Position numbers and translations under genes: made by a program
In this document: in pieces, positions 33,532 through 43,696 of the stretch
How the letters are laid out: each line of letters starts with the position of its first letter
How positions within the stretch are numbered: the first letter of the stretch is position 1
Notes under the pieces: model-generated
The model's database searches: none
What the model was told of the DNA's origin: nothing
What the model saw: the letters and a program-made list of their open reading frames with translations, nothing else
From: Polyodon spathula
Taxonomy: Eukaryota > Chordata > Actinopteri > Acipenseriformes > Polyodontidae
Assembly: GCF_017654505.1 (NCBI RefSeq)
Contig: NC_054548.1
Location: forward strand, 31,262,274 to 31,326,273
Length of the DNA: 64,000 nt
Direction of reading: 5' to 3'

Positions 33532-33639
33532 GTAGGGAACATCTCTGGGGTCTTCAAGTGGGCACCTTCCATCCTCTGTGTTTCGTGGACTAGCCCACGA
33601 CACCTTAAGAGGGCTCAACAGTGATTCTGGCGTCCCACA

Positions 33640-35600
33640 TCACCCACCTCCATTCTCCACTCAGCTCAGCCCAGCTTACTTACCCGTACATCAGCATTGC
33701 TTTCTTTCTATTGTGCTTGAGATCCCCATAAAGAATCTTTCCGTCTCAACCACAGCCAGTTGCTGATCTTTTCTGCTGCTTCAGATAAGTTCTTCACTGT
33801 GAGACGCAACTCTTGGCCACTGAACACGACGTCTCTGAGAAACCAGGTTGTAGAGTGTGCCACAAATCCACAACAACCCACCTCCACTGGGTAAACTCGG
33901 ACTTTCCATCCTCACTGTTCCGCATCAGCAGCTAGTTGAGCATACCAAAGTTTCTTCCTCTCATACGCCTCATCCACAGCGTCTTCCCATTGCACTGTTA
34001 ACTCTACCAGATGAACAAGGCATGCTGATCCAGACCACAAGACAATGTCTGGTCAAAGGTTAGTGGTGGCAATCTCAGTTGGAAAAATAAGCCAATCTCT
34101 ACCAGCTTCCAGTTGTCCTGGGCGAGGACTGGTTTTAATACCTTTTCTTGGTGGTTGCTCTCCTGGATGGAGAAATATTGTCTTTTGTGTGTAATGCTTT
34201 GATTGAACTGTTGGCAACTTATTGGTCAGGTTACATTTGTCTTCCAATGCTAAGGCCAATCTTCATCCTCACCCACCCAGAGGTTTAGGTTCTGTGGTGA
34301 TGGGAGAACATCATATGTTGATCTGATGAGGAAACTGATCAGGCTCTGTTCCATTGTCCATAGGTCTTGCCAGACAATCTTGCGTTGTTCCACACTCTCC
34401 CATCTCATCTATTCTCCCTGCTTGGCCTTGGAAATGGCCTTTACACACCTGATCCTCTCCTCCTGCTTTTGCACCTCATTGACTCTGCTGAGGCAATGTG
34501 GAATTCCCAACCATTTCTTGACGTATGAACTGATTAAAGCTTCCAGCTTCTCAACTGTTGTAAGGAAACCTTGTACACAGTCAGTGGCCACAGCAGTCTT
34601 GGCAGTAGACCAAACTAAAAGCACCAGAGTTTCAGTTTGCCTGGTAAAGCACTGCTGTCTATGCTCTTCAACCCTTCCACTGCTTGTTGTCTAAATCCCC
34701 GTCGTACCATCTGCCTAGACTTTTCACTGGCTTCTCGGACACTGTTGGTATTGCCTCACTGTTAATGTAGAACCTTTTATCTAATACTTTACCTTTAATT
34801 ATAGAGATGCTCCTTGATTTTGTGGGCTTGAATTGCATTCGTGCCCATTCAATGTTATTGGTTAATTTGCCCAATAACTGATTAGTGCAGGCTATTGTTG
34901 TAGTCATTGTTGTCATGTCAATTGGTTGATGCTATAAAAATTACTTCCATTGCCATGGTAAAAGCCAGTGGAGAAATGATACATCCTGCCATTATTCGAA
35001 CTTCTAGGCATTGCCATGTAGTGCTGAATTCTGAAGTTGAAAAACTAAATTGCAAATCTTCAAAGTAGGCTTTCACTAAATTTGTTATTGTCATCTGTAC
35101 GCTGAAAATATCAAATGCTGCCCAAAGAATTTCATGTGGCACTGAACCGTATGCATTAGCCAATTCCAGGAATGTCACATGAAGCTCCTTCCTCTCCTTT
35201 TTTGCTTATTGGATTTGTTGCCTGATTATGCTGATGTGTTCTAAGCATCCTGAGAAACCTGGAATGCCTGCTCTTTGTACTGAAGTGTCAATGAAGCAGT
35301 TCTTTAATAGGTAGGTTGACAAAACTGACTGATGCTTGTAGAGTCCTTTTCTTTTGGAATAAAGACTCCACCTGCTCGGCGCAATGCTCTTGGTACAATC
35401 TGTTTTTCCCATGCCACTTTCATCAATTTCCACAGGATTTGTAGAACTCCATAAGTCCTCTTGTACGCTCTGTATAGAACTCCATTAGGCCCTGGAGATG
35501 ATGATGCCCTTGCTTTTTTCATAGCTTGCTCTACTTCTTTCCACTTAGGTGCACAGTCTTCCATTTAGCATTCAGGTGGATTGATAGGTGGGATATCTGA
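33640..35600 (-). pseudogene. R2/NeSL-like ORF: RT and C-terminal endonuclease, degraded
   Basis: The minus strand, read through several frames, gives WKEVEQAMKKARASSSPGPN (RT fingers), GGVFIPKEKDSTSISQF, STYLLKNCFIDTSVQ and AGIPGFSGCLEH. Next come the motif-A region LELANAYGSVPHEILWAAFD and LEVRIMAGCIISPLAF. The sequence then jumps to DMTTMTTTIACTNQLLGKL with the YMDD segment partly deleted (about 34917). Later come PTKSRSISIIKGKVLD, VEKLEALISSYVKKWLGIP and, near 33700-33850, blocks matching VEVGCCGFVAHSTT and WLWLRRKD from the C-terminal endonuclease region. This domain order distinguishes it from the APE-type LINEs elsewhere in the window. The element is dead by frameshifts and deletions. 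Confidence 0.75.
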
Positions 35601-35655
35601 AGTAATTGACATAGACTCCTGCCTTTTTGAATCTGTAGAAGATATCACAAACAAT

Positions 35656-36060
35656 TGTAATCTGGTAGGGAAGTGGTTTTAATTATAGTCCGGGCTGGTG
35701 ACCAAATAATAAATCCCGGCAATACACATCGATGTGTATTGCATGGAGATGACAACAGGTTTACAGTACAAACAATAATCACAGACGTATCTGCCCCATA
35801 ATAATATGACACATGGTCACCAGTCCTGGGTGCATGCAGTTGTGCTCGTGGTGGGTGATAAACAATGTTATTTTGTGACTATTGGTGCAGTGATGATCTG
35901 GCTTGTATTGGCCCAAGGCGACAGTTCCGGATGCATGTTAGCTGTCTGGTGGTTCAATAAACACAGACAGTTACTAACAGACAATACAAACTAGCACAAC
36001 ACTCACAAATATTCTTTTACGTTCTCTTTATTTCTCCGGCAGTCACTACTGCAGATCTCT
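35656..36060 (-). repeat. LTR-2 family, 3' part, minus orientation
   Basis: Matches the inner halves of the copies at 15509-16135 and 16200-16905: 'tcctgggtgcatgcagt', 'gtgactattggtgca', 'gttactaacagacaatac'. It extends further, to 'aattatagtccgggctggtg'. It is truncated at 36060. No target duplication seen. Confidence 0.6.
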
Positions 36061-36146
36061 CAGACCAGGACATGATATCACCACCAGGAATGGAGTTGTC
36101 CAGGAGTTCACCACCCACACCCCTGCCTCCTCTGGTGACCCCAAAG

Positions 36147-36545
36147 TGTTGGTGTACGACGTTCAGAGTGCTGTGGCAAAACTCCAATAAGACTGGACTT
36201 GTAATTATGTCCTTAGGACTAGACTTATAAAATAGCAGTTATTCTTTTGTTAAAAAAAGAAAGAAAAACACTACAGGCCATACAATGGATATGTTTATTT
36301 GTATTTAAATGGCATCAAGGTTAAAGAGTGTTGTAACTGTTTATTGGTCCCTGTAAACAATCCGTACCTTGAGTAGCACAACCCCCTACCCTTTGTTATA
36401 ATACCTCATCAGCATACTCCTGAGGAGAATAAAAAATGGCGCTGCTACACTTTTACTGTAAGAGTGTACTAACGTAGTCGAGGGTTGTTTGTTCAAATAA
36501 AATACTTAAACGATTCACCCTTTGCTTCCTTCCCAAGTTACCACA
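36147..36545 (+). mobile_element. Ty3/Gypsy LTR (LTR-3 family), copy 2
   Basis: A 399-bp element with ends TGTTGGTGTACG and GTTACCACA and an internal 'aaataaaatac' polyadenylation-like signal. It closely matches 27932-28323. It is followed 67 bp later by a Gypsy gag frame, so it can be the 5' LTR of a second element. The bases before it (36064-36146) read as a Pro-rich stretch, possibly the tail of another Gypsy pol; that part is uncertain. Confidence 0.8.
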
Positions 36546-36612
36546 AACTTAGACCGTAGAGTTCCAGAAGCGTGTATCAGCAGCCACTGCCACACGTGGT
36601 TTTAGACACGGG

Positions 36613-37165
36613 ATGGATCGCAACGCATTAGTGGAGCTGCTGGAGGCACTGGAGTGCAGACGGGACACACAGGAGAGAATGAGAGAGGAGCACTACAGTG
36701 CACGCATTGAACAGGGAGGGCTGGCGTTTTCCACAGCGTCAGCCCCTACCGCAGCACCAGCAATGTCGGCACCAAAGGCTTGGGTGATGAAGATGTTGGT
36801 GGAGGACGACCCTGAGGCATACTTGGTGGTGTTTGAGCGGCTGGCTACCACTGAGGTTTGGCCAGCTGGGACTCTGCCTGATTGGGGAAGCTCAGGCAGT
36901 CTACCAGGCGATAAGCGACCTCAACGCTGCCAGCTACGACATGTTCAAACAGGCCATTCTCTCGCGCCTCAACTTAACAGCAGAAATCCATCAGGTTCGG
37001 TTTAGGGAGTACCGAAGATCCCCGGAGACATGCCCCAGAGTGGTTGCAGAACGGTTGTGTGATGACATGGTGCACTGGCTGACCCCCGAGAATAAAACCA
37101 ATGTGCAAATGGGGGAAGCAATAGTGGTGGACAAGTTCTGCCACGTGGTCGGTGCCGATACCTAG
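36613..37165 (+). pseudogene. Ty3/Gypsy gag (capsid, SCAN-like), one frameshift
   Basis: Starts MDRNALVELLEALECRRDT. A coiled-coil-like head is followed by VEDDPEAYLVVFERLA, the usual start of the Gypsy capsid domain. A frame change at about 36840-36880 moves the rest to another frame: LIGEAQAVYQAISDLNAA, FKQAILSRLNLTAEIHQVRF and ERLCDDMVHWLTPENK, with a stop at 37165. Family knowledge: this is the retroelement capsid that shares ancestry with SCAN domains. The C-terminal zinc knuckle and all of pol are missing, and Penelope-like sequence follows within 120 bp. Confidence 0.82.
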
Positions 37166-37430
37166 GTTTTGCGTGTGTTTTTTGGAAATTGTGGCTTTCC
37201 GGACAAGATCATCACTAAAGCAAAATCCTGCATTTCAAATATAAATAGAAAAAAATGTGTTATATAATAACAATATAGAACACACAGGTGATAAAATCCC
37301 TCTGGTCCTCACTTACCACCCTACCAACAGAAAGATACAGACAACCTACCAACAGAAAGATACAGACAATTAATGCAAAGAAACTTTACAATTTGACAAC
37401 TAGAACCCTTCTACAGCACCTATTTTCAAG

Positions 37431-37431
<1 letters not shown>

Positions 37432-37463
<32 letters not shown>
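37432..37463. repeat. 32-base poly-C run
   Basis: An uninterrupted C homopolymer inside the Penelope-like coding remnant. It reads as poly-Pro in one frame. Its length is unusual and may be a sequencing or assembly artefact. Confidence 0.9.
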
Positions 37464-37464
<1 letters not shown>

Positions 37465-37603
37465 ATGTCATATAGAAGAGACAAAAATATAAGAGAATAT
37501 GTGGTATACAGTGCTATTTGTCCTTCTGGGGAACCTTTGAAAGGCATATATCCATGTAATAGACCACTATTAATACCTGTAAATACATTCATTCTGAAAC
37601 AGA

Positions 37604-37852
37604 TTAAATCTGAACGCAGCAAGGATTCAAGGAAACACATGTTCATGGATTAGGGAGTGGTTAACATGTAGGAAACAGAAAGTACTGATTAGAGGAGAAA
37701 CCTCAGAATGGAGTGTGGTAACCAGCGGTGTACCACAGGGATCAGTATTAGGTCCTCTGCTATTCCTAATCTTTAATGATTTAGATTCTGGTATAGTAAG
37801 CAAACTTGATAAATTTGCAGATGACACAAAAATAGGAGTAGTACATCTAAAG
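37604..37852 (+). mobile_element. CR1 internal segment (copy I) inside the Penelope-like element
   Basis: About 245 bp of CR1 RT (from 'ggattcaaggaaacacatg' to 'caaaaataggagtagt') with neither 3' UTR nor tail. It shares with copy H (41388-41630) a small deletion at 'ctaatctttaatgattta' and the changes 'gataaatttgcag' and 'ataggagtagt'. Lacking a 3' end, it cannot be a normal LINE insertion. It looks like a copied patch from a copy-H-like source. Confidence 0.85.
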
Positions 37853-38298
37853 AAATAGTCTACTGCATTATCTGCAAAAAATGCAACACATTGTAAATTG
37901 GTGAAACTAAAAGGCGTTTAGCAGATTGGTTTGTAGAACACATAAGAAGCATTCGCATTAACACCACTGCATTTCCAGAAGCCCGTCACTTCAACAATGA
38001 TGATCACACTGCTGAAGACATCAGTCTGTGTGATCAATCAGTGCTATGGAACAAATGTTGCTCGGAAACAAAAGGAACTAGTTTATCTTAAATCGAAAGT
38101 CAATGAATATTCCATTCTAAAAATCATGACACCATCCACAGAATTTTTGTATAATTACAATTCTTGAACAACAAATTTACTGCACTGTGTTTACTTTTCT
38201 TTTTAAACAGCTGAAGAAATGTTTTTGCCCGAAACGTTCAGACAATAATAATAAAAAAATATTTAAAACTTTTTTGTGTACATTTTTAAAAAACCTTT

Positions 38299-38301
<3 letters not shown>

Positions 38302-38350
<49 letters not shown>
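38302..38350. repeat. (AT)n microsatellite
   Basis: Pure AT dinucleotides directly after the Penelope-like 3' UTR. Confidence 0.95.
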
Positions 38351-38352
<2 letters not shown>

Positions 38353-38525
38353 GTTTAGTGAAAATACATTTTGCGGGACAGAAGTTATTCTGTAGCCATT
38401 TCACATATCTCCGCCCCCTGCGTATTATGTGTTGTTGACCTTGCCTTTCCCTTTGTCCTACTAATACCCATCCCACGGCTTTCACAGAGTTATGTCGATG
38501 GGAGGATCTTTGTTATGGGGCTGCA

Positions 38526-38790
38526 GTGGGAACTAATCTGTTTTCTCGCCGTTGTTTCTTTGTCGAATTGTTTTCAAAGACCGACCGGAAACAGTGTGCT
38601 GCCGCTGTTTGCTGTGAAGGATGGAAGATTAGTGGATTAAGAATACCTAGCCATTTCCAAAGTAGTAAAACCACAATAACTACTCTTAAGTATATACAAA
38701 TCGCAAACCCGGAATACAATCAGTGTAACACAATCTTTGACACCCCGGACATCCACGGCACGAAAGAAAGCAGGTATAATTTGTGTTGTT
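38526..38790 (+). CDS. Candidate exon of unknown gene
   Basis: An ORF from MGTNLFSRRCFFVELF, through CCEGWKISGLRIPSHFQSSK and YIQIANPEYNQCNTIFDTPD to KES, meets a fair donor (AGCAG/GTATAA). The region has several CpG sites, unlike its AT-rich flanks, so it may be a 5' exon. An overlapping frame (38371-38640) contains MGLQWELICFLAVVSLSNCF, which resembles a signal peptide, so even the frame is uncertain. No family recognised. Confidence 0.2.
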
Positions 38791-38889
38791 TCTTTAGGTG
38801 CACAATTTTTTCAGTGTTAAAATATTTTATAAGCTGTTAGGTAAAAGTAAATAAATACAACAATTACGAATATTATAAATACCTTAGCT

Positions 38890-39291
38890 TTAAATATTCA
38901 CGTTAAAAACAGGAAAGCAGTTACAGTACATAATCATATTTTTATACAGTACTGTTTTTATAATACCCCGTGTTTTTGGCCGTGTTCGGTCGTTATCTTG
39001 TGACAGTATGGTAAGCAGAGAATTTAATGGTATTGAAGAAAATTCTTTATTTGTAATAATATAATAATATTGTATATGATCTTCAGTCCAATGCATTGTC
39101 ACGTTGACACGTGCACTCGGACGTGACTCCTGTGTCCCAGCACGTGTACCCGGTAATTGCATTTCCTTTTGTGTGTGTGACTTTGCCAACCTGCTGATAA
39201 TGTTGATGTGACTGCAGTCATTTCCAAGAAATGCAAATGATGTTACCACCGACAGTAACAATAATAAGGTTTTTGCGATGAGAATAACCAC
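38890..39291 (-). CDS. ORF with a signal-peptide-like start, unknown
   Basis: A 133-codon ORF starting MVILIAKTLLLLLSVVTSFA: a short head, a hydrophobic core and a small-residue cleavage site. It is followed by a hydrophilic stretch with one sequon (NVT). An AATAAA lies near 39045 on the same strand within the ORF. It resembles a small secreted precursor, but I recognise no hormone or cytokine, and the C-terminal part looks random. It could be chance. Confidence 0.2.
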   Translation of the reverse strand: MVILIAKTLLLLLSVVTSFAFLGNDCSHINIISRLAKSHTQKEMQLPGTRAGTQESRPSARVNVTMHWTEDHIQYYYIITNKEFSSIPLNSLLTILSQDNDRTRPKTRGIIKTVLYKNMIMYCNCFPVFNVNI

Positions 39292-39299
39292 ATGTGTGT

Positions 39300-39976
39300 G
39301 GCCTCAACATTTTAAATCTATGATCCCAAGAAGTGAAAAGCTGAGCTAAATGTTTTTGAGTTAAAAAAAAAAAAAAGTCTGTGGTATTCTTTGCAAAAAT
39401 AGCTATATGTGCTACAGGTAACTAAAGCAAGAGTTTTTTGTTAGTTTTTTAAAAAAAGCTTTTCACATAATTTGTTAGACATCTGTTAAATAACCCTGTG
39501 TAGCAGCATACCCTCTAAGGCTAAAATGCGTGCATTTTTCGCAATAACTGACAACAACCTTTCGTACTTCACAAGTTATCATAAATATCAACCTCAATTG
39601 AGACGCCAACATCTCGAGAAAACCTCGTTTTGAGAGCATTCTTGTAAAGCATTAACATAAGCATATTTGCGTCTGTCTGCTGCTGATTCTCTTATTTCCC
39701 TCGGTAAAAATTAGGGGTGCGCGATAATACCGATATTTCTGGTTAAACTGATTCAGGGAAACGGCTACTGGAAAATGTCGAGTATTATCTCATGAGATAA
39801 TTGCTTCCAACGAGAACTATTAGTGCTAACAGAAAATATGGCACAAGCACACAGAGATTTTGAGTTGCTTAAATTGTGCAAAGCAAAGTCCCTCGTGGAT
39901 TCATTTCCTAATAAAAAAATATTGTAAAAATGATGGCTGTATAGCATCTAACATTGCGGTATGTTGTTTGTATGTT
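39300..39976. other. No recognised gene
   Basis: AT-rich, nothing recognised. Confidence 0.4.
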
Positions 39977-40082
39977 GTTTTTGAGGATGCAACATCGATA
40001 ATGGATAATTGCAAAGCATATGACATTGTTTATTTAGATTTCCAGAAAGCTTTTGACAAAGTCCTGCATAAAAGATTAATTC

Positions 40083-41384
40083 CACTGTGTAACAATTTTT
40101 ATTTTTTTTTGGTTCCTGGGTAGTAAGTGTTATTTCCTAATTGCTTATGCCTCAAAAGTATAGAAAATGGCTGTTATTCCCAACAAACTTTACTTTTGTG
40201 ACCAGGACAGTGATATTTTGAAATTTACCTATTTTCCAGAACATTCCAGATAGATTCAGTGCTGAGTAAACTTGGAGTAACTTCTAGAACTTTCCAGTAA
40301 TATAAATAGTAGTATAAATACAGGGGCCTTAAGCCCATCAGTTCAGTTTAGTTCCAGCTGCCTAAGTGGATACATATCTGCATTTTTCTGAGATGGCATC
40401 AAGAGGCTGCAATGGTGGCATTCCTGATGGGTCTCCAAGGCAGTTTTACCAAGTTTCCCTGCTATCTTTGCCTTTGGGACAGCAGGGACACCAAGGCGCA
40501 CTAACACAGGCGGGACTGGCCACAGCGGACCGAGTCTCTCTGTGGGGAGGAACAACGTCAAGTGGGAGCCACTGGTGGTCCCCCGGAAGGTGCTGATGCC
40601 ACCACAGCACATCAAATTGGGCCTTATGAAACAATTTGTCAGAGCTCTAGATAAGGCGTTGGCAGCCTTCAAGTACCTTCAAGACTTCTTCCCTAAGCTG
40701 TCTGAGGCAAAGGTCAAAACCGGTGTCTTCGTCGGACCACAGCTAAAGAAGACCCTGGAGTGCAATGAATTCCCCAAGAAGCTCACTAGTAAGGAGAAAG
40801 CGGCTTGGAACAGCTTTGTCGCAGTGGTTCGGGGCTTCCTGGGCAATCACAAGGCCGAAAACTATGTGGAGCTGGTTGAGACTCTGATGAAGAACTACGG
40901 CATAATGGGCTGTAGGATGTCCCTCAAAGTCCATATCCTTGATGCTCATCTTGATAAATTCAAGGAGAACATGGGAGCACTTCCACCAGGATATACTGGA
41001 CTTTGAATGCCGCTACCAAGGACAGTATAATGAGAACATGATGGGGGACTACATTTAGGGGCTGATTCGTGAAAGTGATTTACAGTATAATCGTAAGTCT
41101 CGAAAAACTACTCACTTCTAAATCTTTTGTACTCATTTTTGTATTACTTTAGTATAAATACATGTTAATTTGGATTCATATGTTGTTTTTTTCTGACTTT
41201 ATGTGAACGAAAAGAAACAAATTCGCCCGTTTTCTCATTGGAAATAGGTAAATTTCAAAATATCACTGTCCTGGTCACAAAAGCAAAGTTTGTGGGGAAT
41301 AATAACCATTTTCTATACTTTTGAGGCATAAGCAATTAGGAAATAACACTTACTACCCAGGAACAAAAATTGTGTTACATAGTG
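40083..41384 (+). mobile_element. CACTA-like DNA transposon (1302 bp) carrying a conserved gene
   Basis: Ends read CACTGTGTAACA and, inverted, CACTATGTAACA. The longer inverted arms span about 40095-40240 and 41240-41375, including 'gtaagtgttatttcctaatt' and 'aaatttacctatttcc'. It is flanked by TTC at 40080-40082 and TTC at 41385-41387, a 3-bp target duplication within CR1. CACT ends with a 3-bp duplication point to the CACTA/EnSpm group. The interior (about 40330-41060) carries coding sequence unrelated to CR1. The right 320 bp are nearly the same as the fold-back element at 14457-15013. Confidence 0.83.
40455..41058 (+). pseudogene. Broken gene of an uncharacterised conserved protein family carried by the CACTA-like element
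   Basis: The main frame (40542-41006) reads HIKLGLMKQFVRALDKALAA, FKYLQDFFPKLSEAKVKTG, VFVGPQLKKT, EKAAWNSFVAVVRGFLGNHK, NYVELVETLMKNYGIMGCRM and SLKVHILDAHLDKFKENMGA. Upstream in another frame lies YLCLWDSRDTKAH (about 40458-40496). Downstream, after a 1-base shift near 41000, come EHFHQDILDFECRYQGQYNE and NMMGDY. I recognise this pattern (LCxWDSR, GPQ, VHxLHSHLDxF, ERFHQD, RYQGxW, MMxDY) from unnamed proteins repeated many times in arthropod, cnidarian and fish genomes. Its function is not known to me; transposase or accessory protein of these transposons is inference. Frameshifts and a stop (41056) make this copy dead. Confidence 0.7.
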
Positions 41385-42432
41385 TTCTCAAACTGAATGC
41401 AGTAGGGATTAAAGGAAACACATGTACATGGATTAGGGAGTGGTTAACATGTAGGAAACAGAAAGTACTGATTAGAGGAGAAACCTCAGAATGGAGTGTG
41501 GTAACCAGTGGTGTACCACAGGGATCAGTATTAGGTCCTCTGCTATTCCTAATCTTTAATGATTTAGATTCTGGTATAGTAAGCAAACTTGATAAATTTG
41601 CAGATGACACAAAAATAGGAGTAGTGGCAAACACTGTTGCAGCAGCAAAGGTCATTCAAAATGATCTAGACAAAATTCAGAACTGGGCAGACACATGGCA
41701 AATGACATTTAATAGAGAAAAGTGTAAGGTGCTGCACGCAGGAAATAAAAATGTACATTATAAATATCATATGGGAGATACTGAAATTGGAGAAGGACTG
41801 AAAAAGACCATCTAGACAATGTGGGGAAGCTATAAAAAAGTCCAACAAGAGGCTTGGATATATTGTGAAAAGTGTTGAATCTAAATCAAGGGAAGTAATG
41901 TTAAAACTGTACAATGCACTAGTAAGACCTCATCTTGAATACTGTGTTCAGTTCTGGTCACCTCGCTATTAAAAAGATATTGCTGCTCTAGAAAGAGTGC
42001 AAAGAAGAGCGACCAGAATTATTCTAGGTTTAAAAGGCATGTTATATGCAGACAGGCTAAAAGAATTGAATCTATTCAGTCTTGAACAAAGAAGACTACG
42101 TGGCGACCTAATTCAAGCATTCAAAATTCTAAAAGGTATTGACAATGTCGACCCAAGGGTCTTTTTCAACCTGAAAAAAGAAACAAAAAGCACCAGGTGT
42201 CACAAATGGAGATTAGACAAAGGGGCATTCGGAACAGAAAATAGGAGGCACTTTTATACACAGAGAATCATGAGGGTCTGGAATCAACTCCCCAGTAATG
42301 TTGTTGAAGCTAACTTTCTGGGACCCTTTAAGAAGCTGCTTGATGAGATTCTGGGATCAATAAGCTACTAACAACCAAACGAGCAAGCTGGGCCGAATGG
42401 CCTCCTCTCATTTATAAACTTTCTTATGTTAT

Positions 42433-43332
42433 TAAGTAAAATATGCTGGCGGTACCATGAAACTTGCATACAGCGGTGTAGTCCTACATCTTAACAGTAT
42501 TGGAATACCAATTACAATATAGATTTTTCTAAAAAAAATGATACAGATCCAGGTTTTATTTGTACATTGAACTTGAGGTAACATTTAATAGATAATGCAT
42601 GCGACTTTAGGCTACTCCCCCTTGATCAATGCTGCCAGATTGGCGGTTTTCCAGCCAAATTTGGCTTGCTTTGAAAGGATCTAGCAAGTAAATGTTATCT
42701 TCGGTAGTCTGGTTATTTAACTTTTTATCAGGCATGTTTTTTTTCTTTTCTTTTCGATTTATCAGGTTATCTCCAGCTAACGTCACCACTATGCCCTGTA
42801 TAGTAAATTCCAGTGTTGCCAGATTTTTGCTGTGTTTATAGCCAAAAGTTACTTCAAAAATAGCCAAAACGTAGTCCAATTATGTGTTTTATCAAAACAT
42901 TATATATATAAAAAGAATAGATACCTAGTATAAATTTGATAAAAACTACAAGCCCCAGTACAGCTCATCCACACGTCACTATCAACAAATTCTTACAGAA
43001 GCTCTGAAGGGACAAATCAACATTCATACCAGACCAGCAACCAAATTAACAGCTTGATCCCTTTACTGAAATGCTAATGCTGGCACTGTATCCCAAACAG
43101 TATTGAAAACATGAAAACAGTTTCAAGTTATACCACTTATCTAATTACATTATCAACCCGCCACTCCTTAATATTTCCTGTGGCTCTGTTTAAGTAGCCC
43201 AATTCTGCGGGAAAACCGTGGAGCTGGCAACTCTTTCTTTTTTCTGGAGCTCTGCACCCAATACAATTATGAATCACACAAACGCTCAGTTATTTTTTTT
43301 ATTCTTCACCAATTTAAGAGCTGTATTAGTGC
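42433..43332. other. No recognised gene
   Basis: Nothing recognised between the CR1 tail and the SINE-like repeat. Confidence 0.4.
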
Positions 43333-43515
43333 AGTTTTTAATTTTATTTTTTTTTTTACATTTAGTCGTCACCAATTATTATTATTTATTATTTTCTCCC
43401 CAATTGTGCACCACCCCCTAGGAACTCCTGGTCATGGTTGACAGTGACACAGCTTGGATTTGAACATGTGATCTTCAGGCTATGGGGCACATCCACGCGG
43501 AGCACCTTTACTAAT
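43333..43515 (-). repeat. tRNA-derived SINE-like repeat (tentative)
   Basis: The minus strand carries a B-box-like stretch (plus-strand 'cttggatttgaacatgtgat'). It is followed by the ATT-rich and T-rich sequence 'aattattattatttattatt' (43373-43392). The layout resembles tRNA-derived SINEs of lower ray-finned fishes. The A box is not clear and the copy is diverged. Confidence 0.4.
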
Positions 43516-43624
43516 TTTACACTATATTCTGAACATCTTTTACATAAATAAATTGTTACAAACCTTACTTGCCAGTGTTTTTTTTTTTTTTTAAATAAAC
43601 ATGTAGCACTTATTTATGCATTTG

Positions 43625-43625
<1 letters not shown>

Positions 43626-43693
<68 letters not shown>
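43626..43693. repeat. (AT)n microsatellite
   Basis: About 68 bp of pure AT repeats. Confidence 0.95.

Positions 43694-43696
<3 letters not shown>

Larger units (their letters stand above)
29629..35655 (-). mobile_element. R2/NeSL-like LINE (restriction-like endonuclease type), split by CR1 and a solo LTR
   Basis: The minus-strand element has coding remnants at 33640-35655. Its 3' UTR continues across the LTR-1 insertion (32956-33531) into 32900-32955, and across CR1 copy F into 29629-29952. Support for continuity: both sides of CR1 copy F carry the same UTR phrase (minus strand 'gctgatgcactggggagacc' at about 32910-32930 and 'gctgatgtgctggggaggca' at about 29910-29930), and the LTR has a perfect target duplication. 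The class (single ORF, RT, then a C-terminal restriction-like endonuclease) is inferred from conserved blocks listed under the ORF. Confidence 0.7.
37286..38300 (+). mobile_element. Penelope-like element, 3' end with GIY-YIG domain
   Basis: The coding remnant begins near 37290 and includes MSYRRDKNIREYVVYSAI and GIYPCNRPL (linker before the endonuclease). After an internal CR1 segment (37604-37852) it resumes as EIVYCIICKKCNTL, stop, IGETKRRLADWFVEH and EARHFNNDDHTAEDI (37855-38040). The CxxC, the IGET and the R of the GIY-YIG nuclease are visible, but the Tyr of YIG is a TAA stop. The 3' UTR contains 'ctgaagaaatgtttttgccc' and runs into an (AT)n array. Penelope-like elements are the eukaryotic retroelements that carry this nuclease, which makes the call strong even from a fragment. 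Confidence 0.83.
39977..42432 (+). mobile_element. CR1-type LINE copy H, split by a CACTA-like element
   Basis: CR1 RT sequence begins at 'ttgaggatgcaacatcg' and runs to 40082. It resumes at 41385 and continues to tail 8-mers near 42420. RT blocks around the insertion join as 'aaagattaattc' + 'tcaaactgaatgc', as in uninterrupted copies. Small deletions (for example near 41555 and 41805) and a frameshift break the frame. The C-terminal part ([14 protein letters not shown] to [11 protein letters not shown]) is open from 41997 to 42371. Confidence 0.92.

Noticed and set aside
41353..41914. Minus-strand ORFs over CR1 copy H, with a near-identical one at 37627-37827
   Set aside because: Antisense of the CR1 RT; similarity between them is repeat identity.
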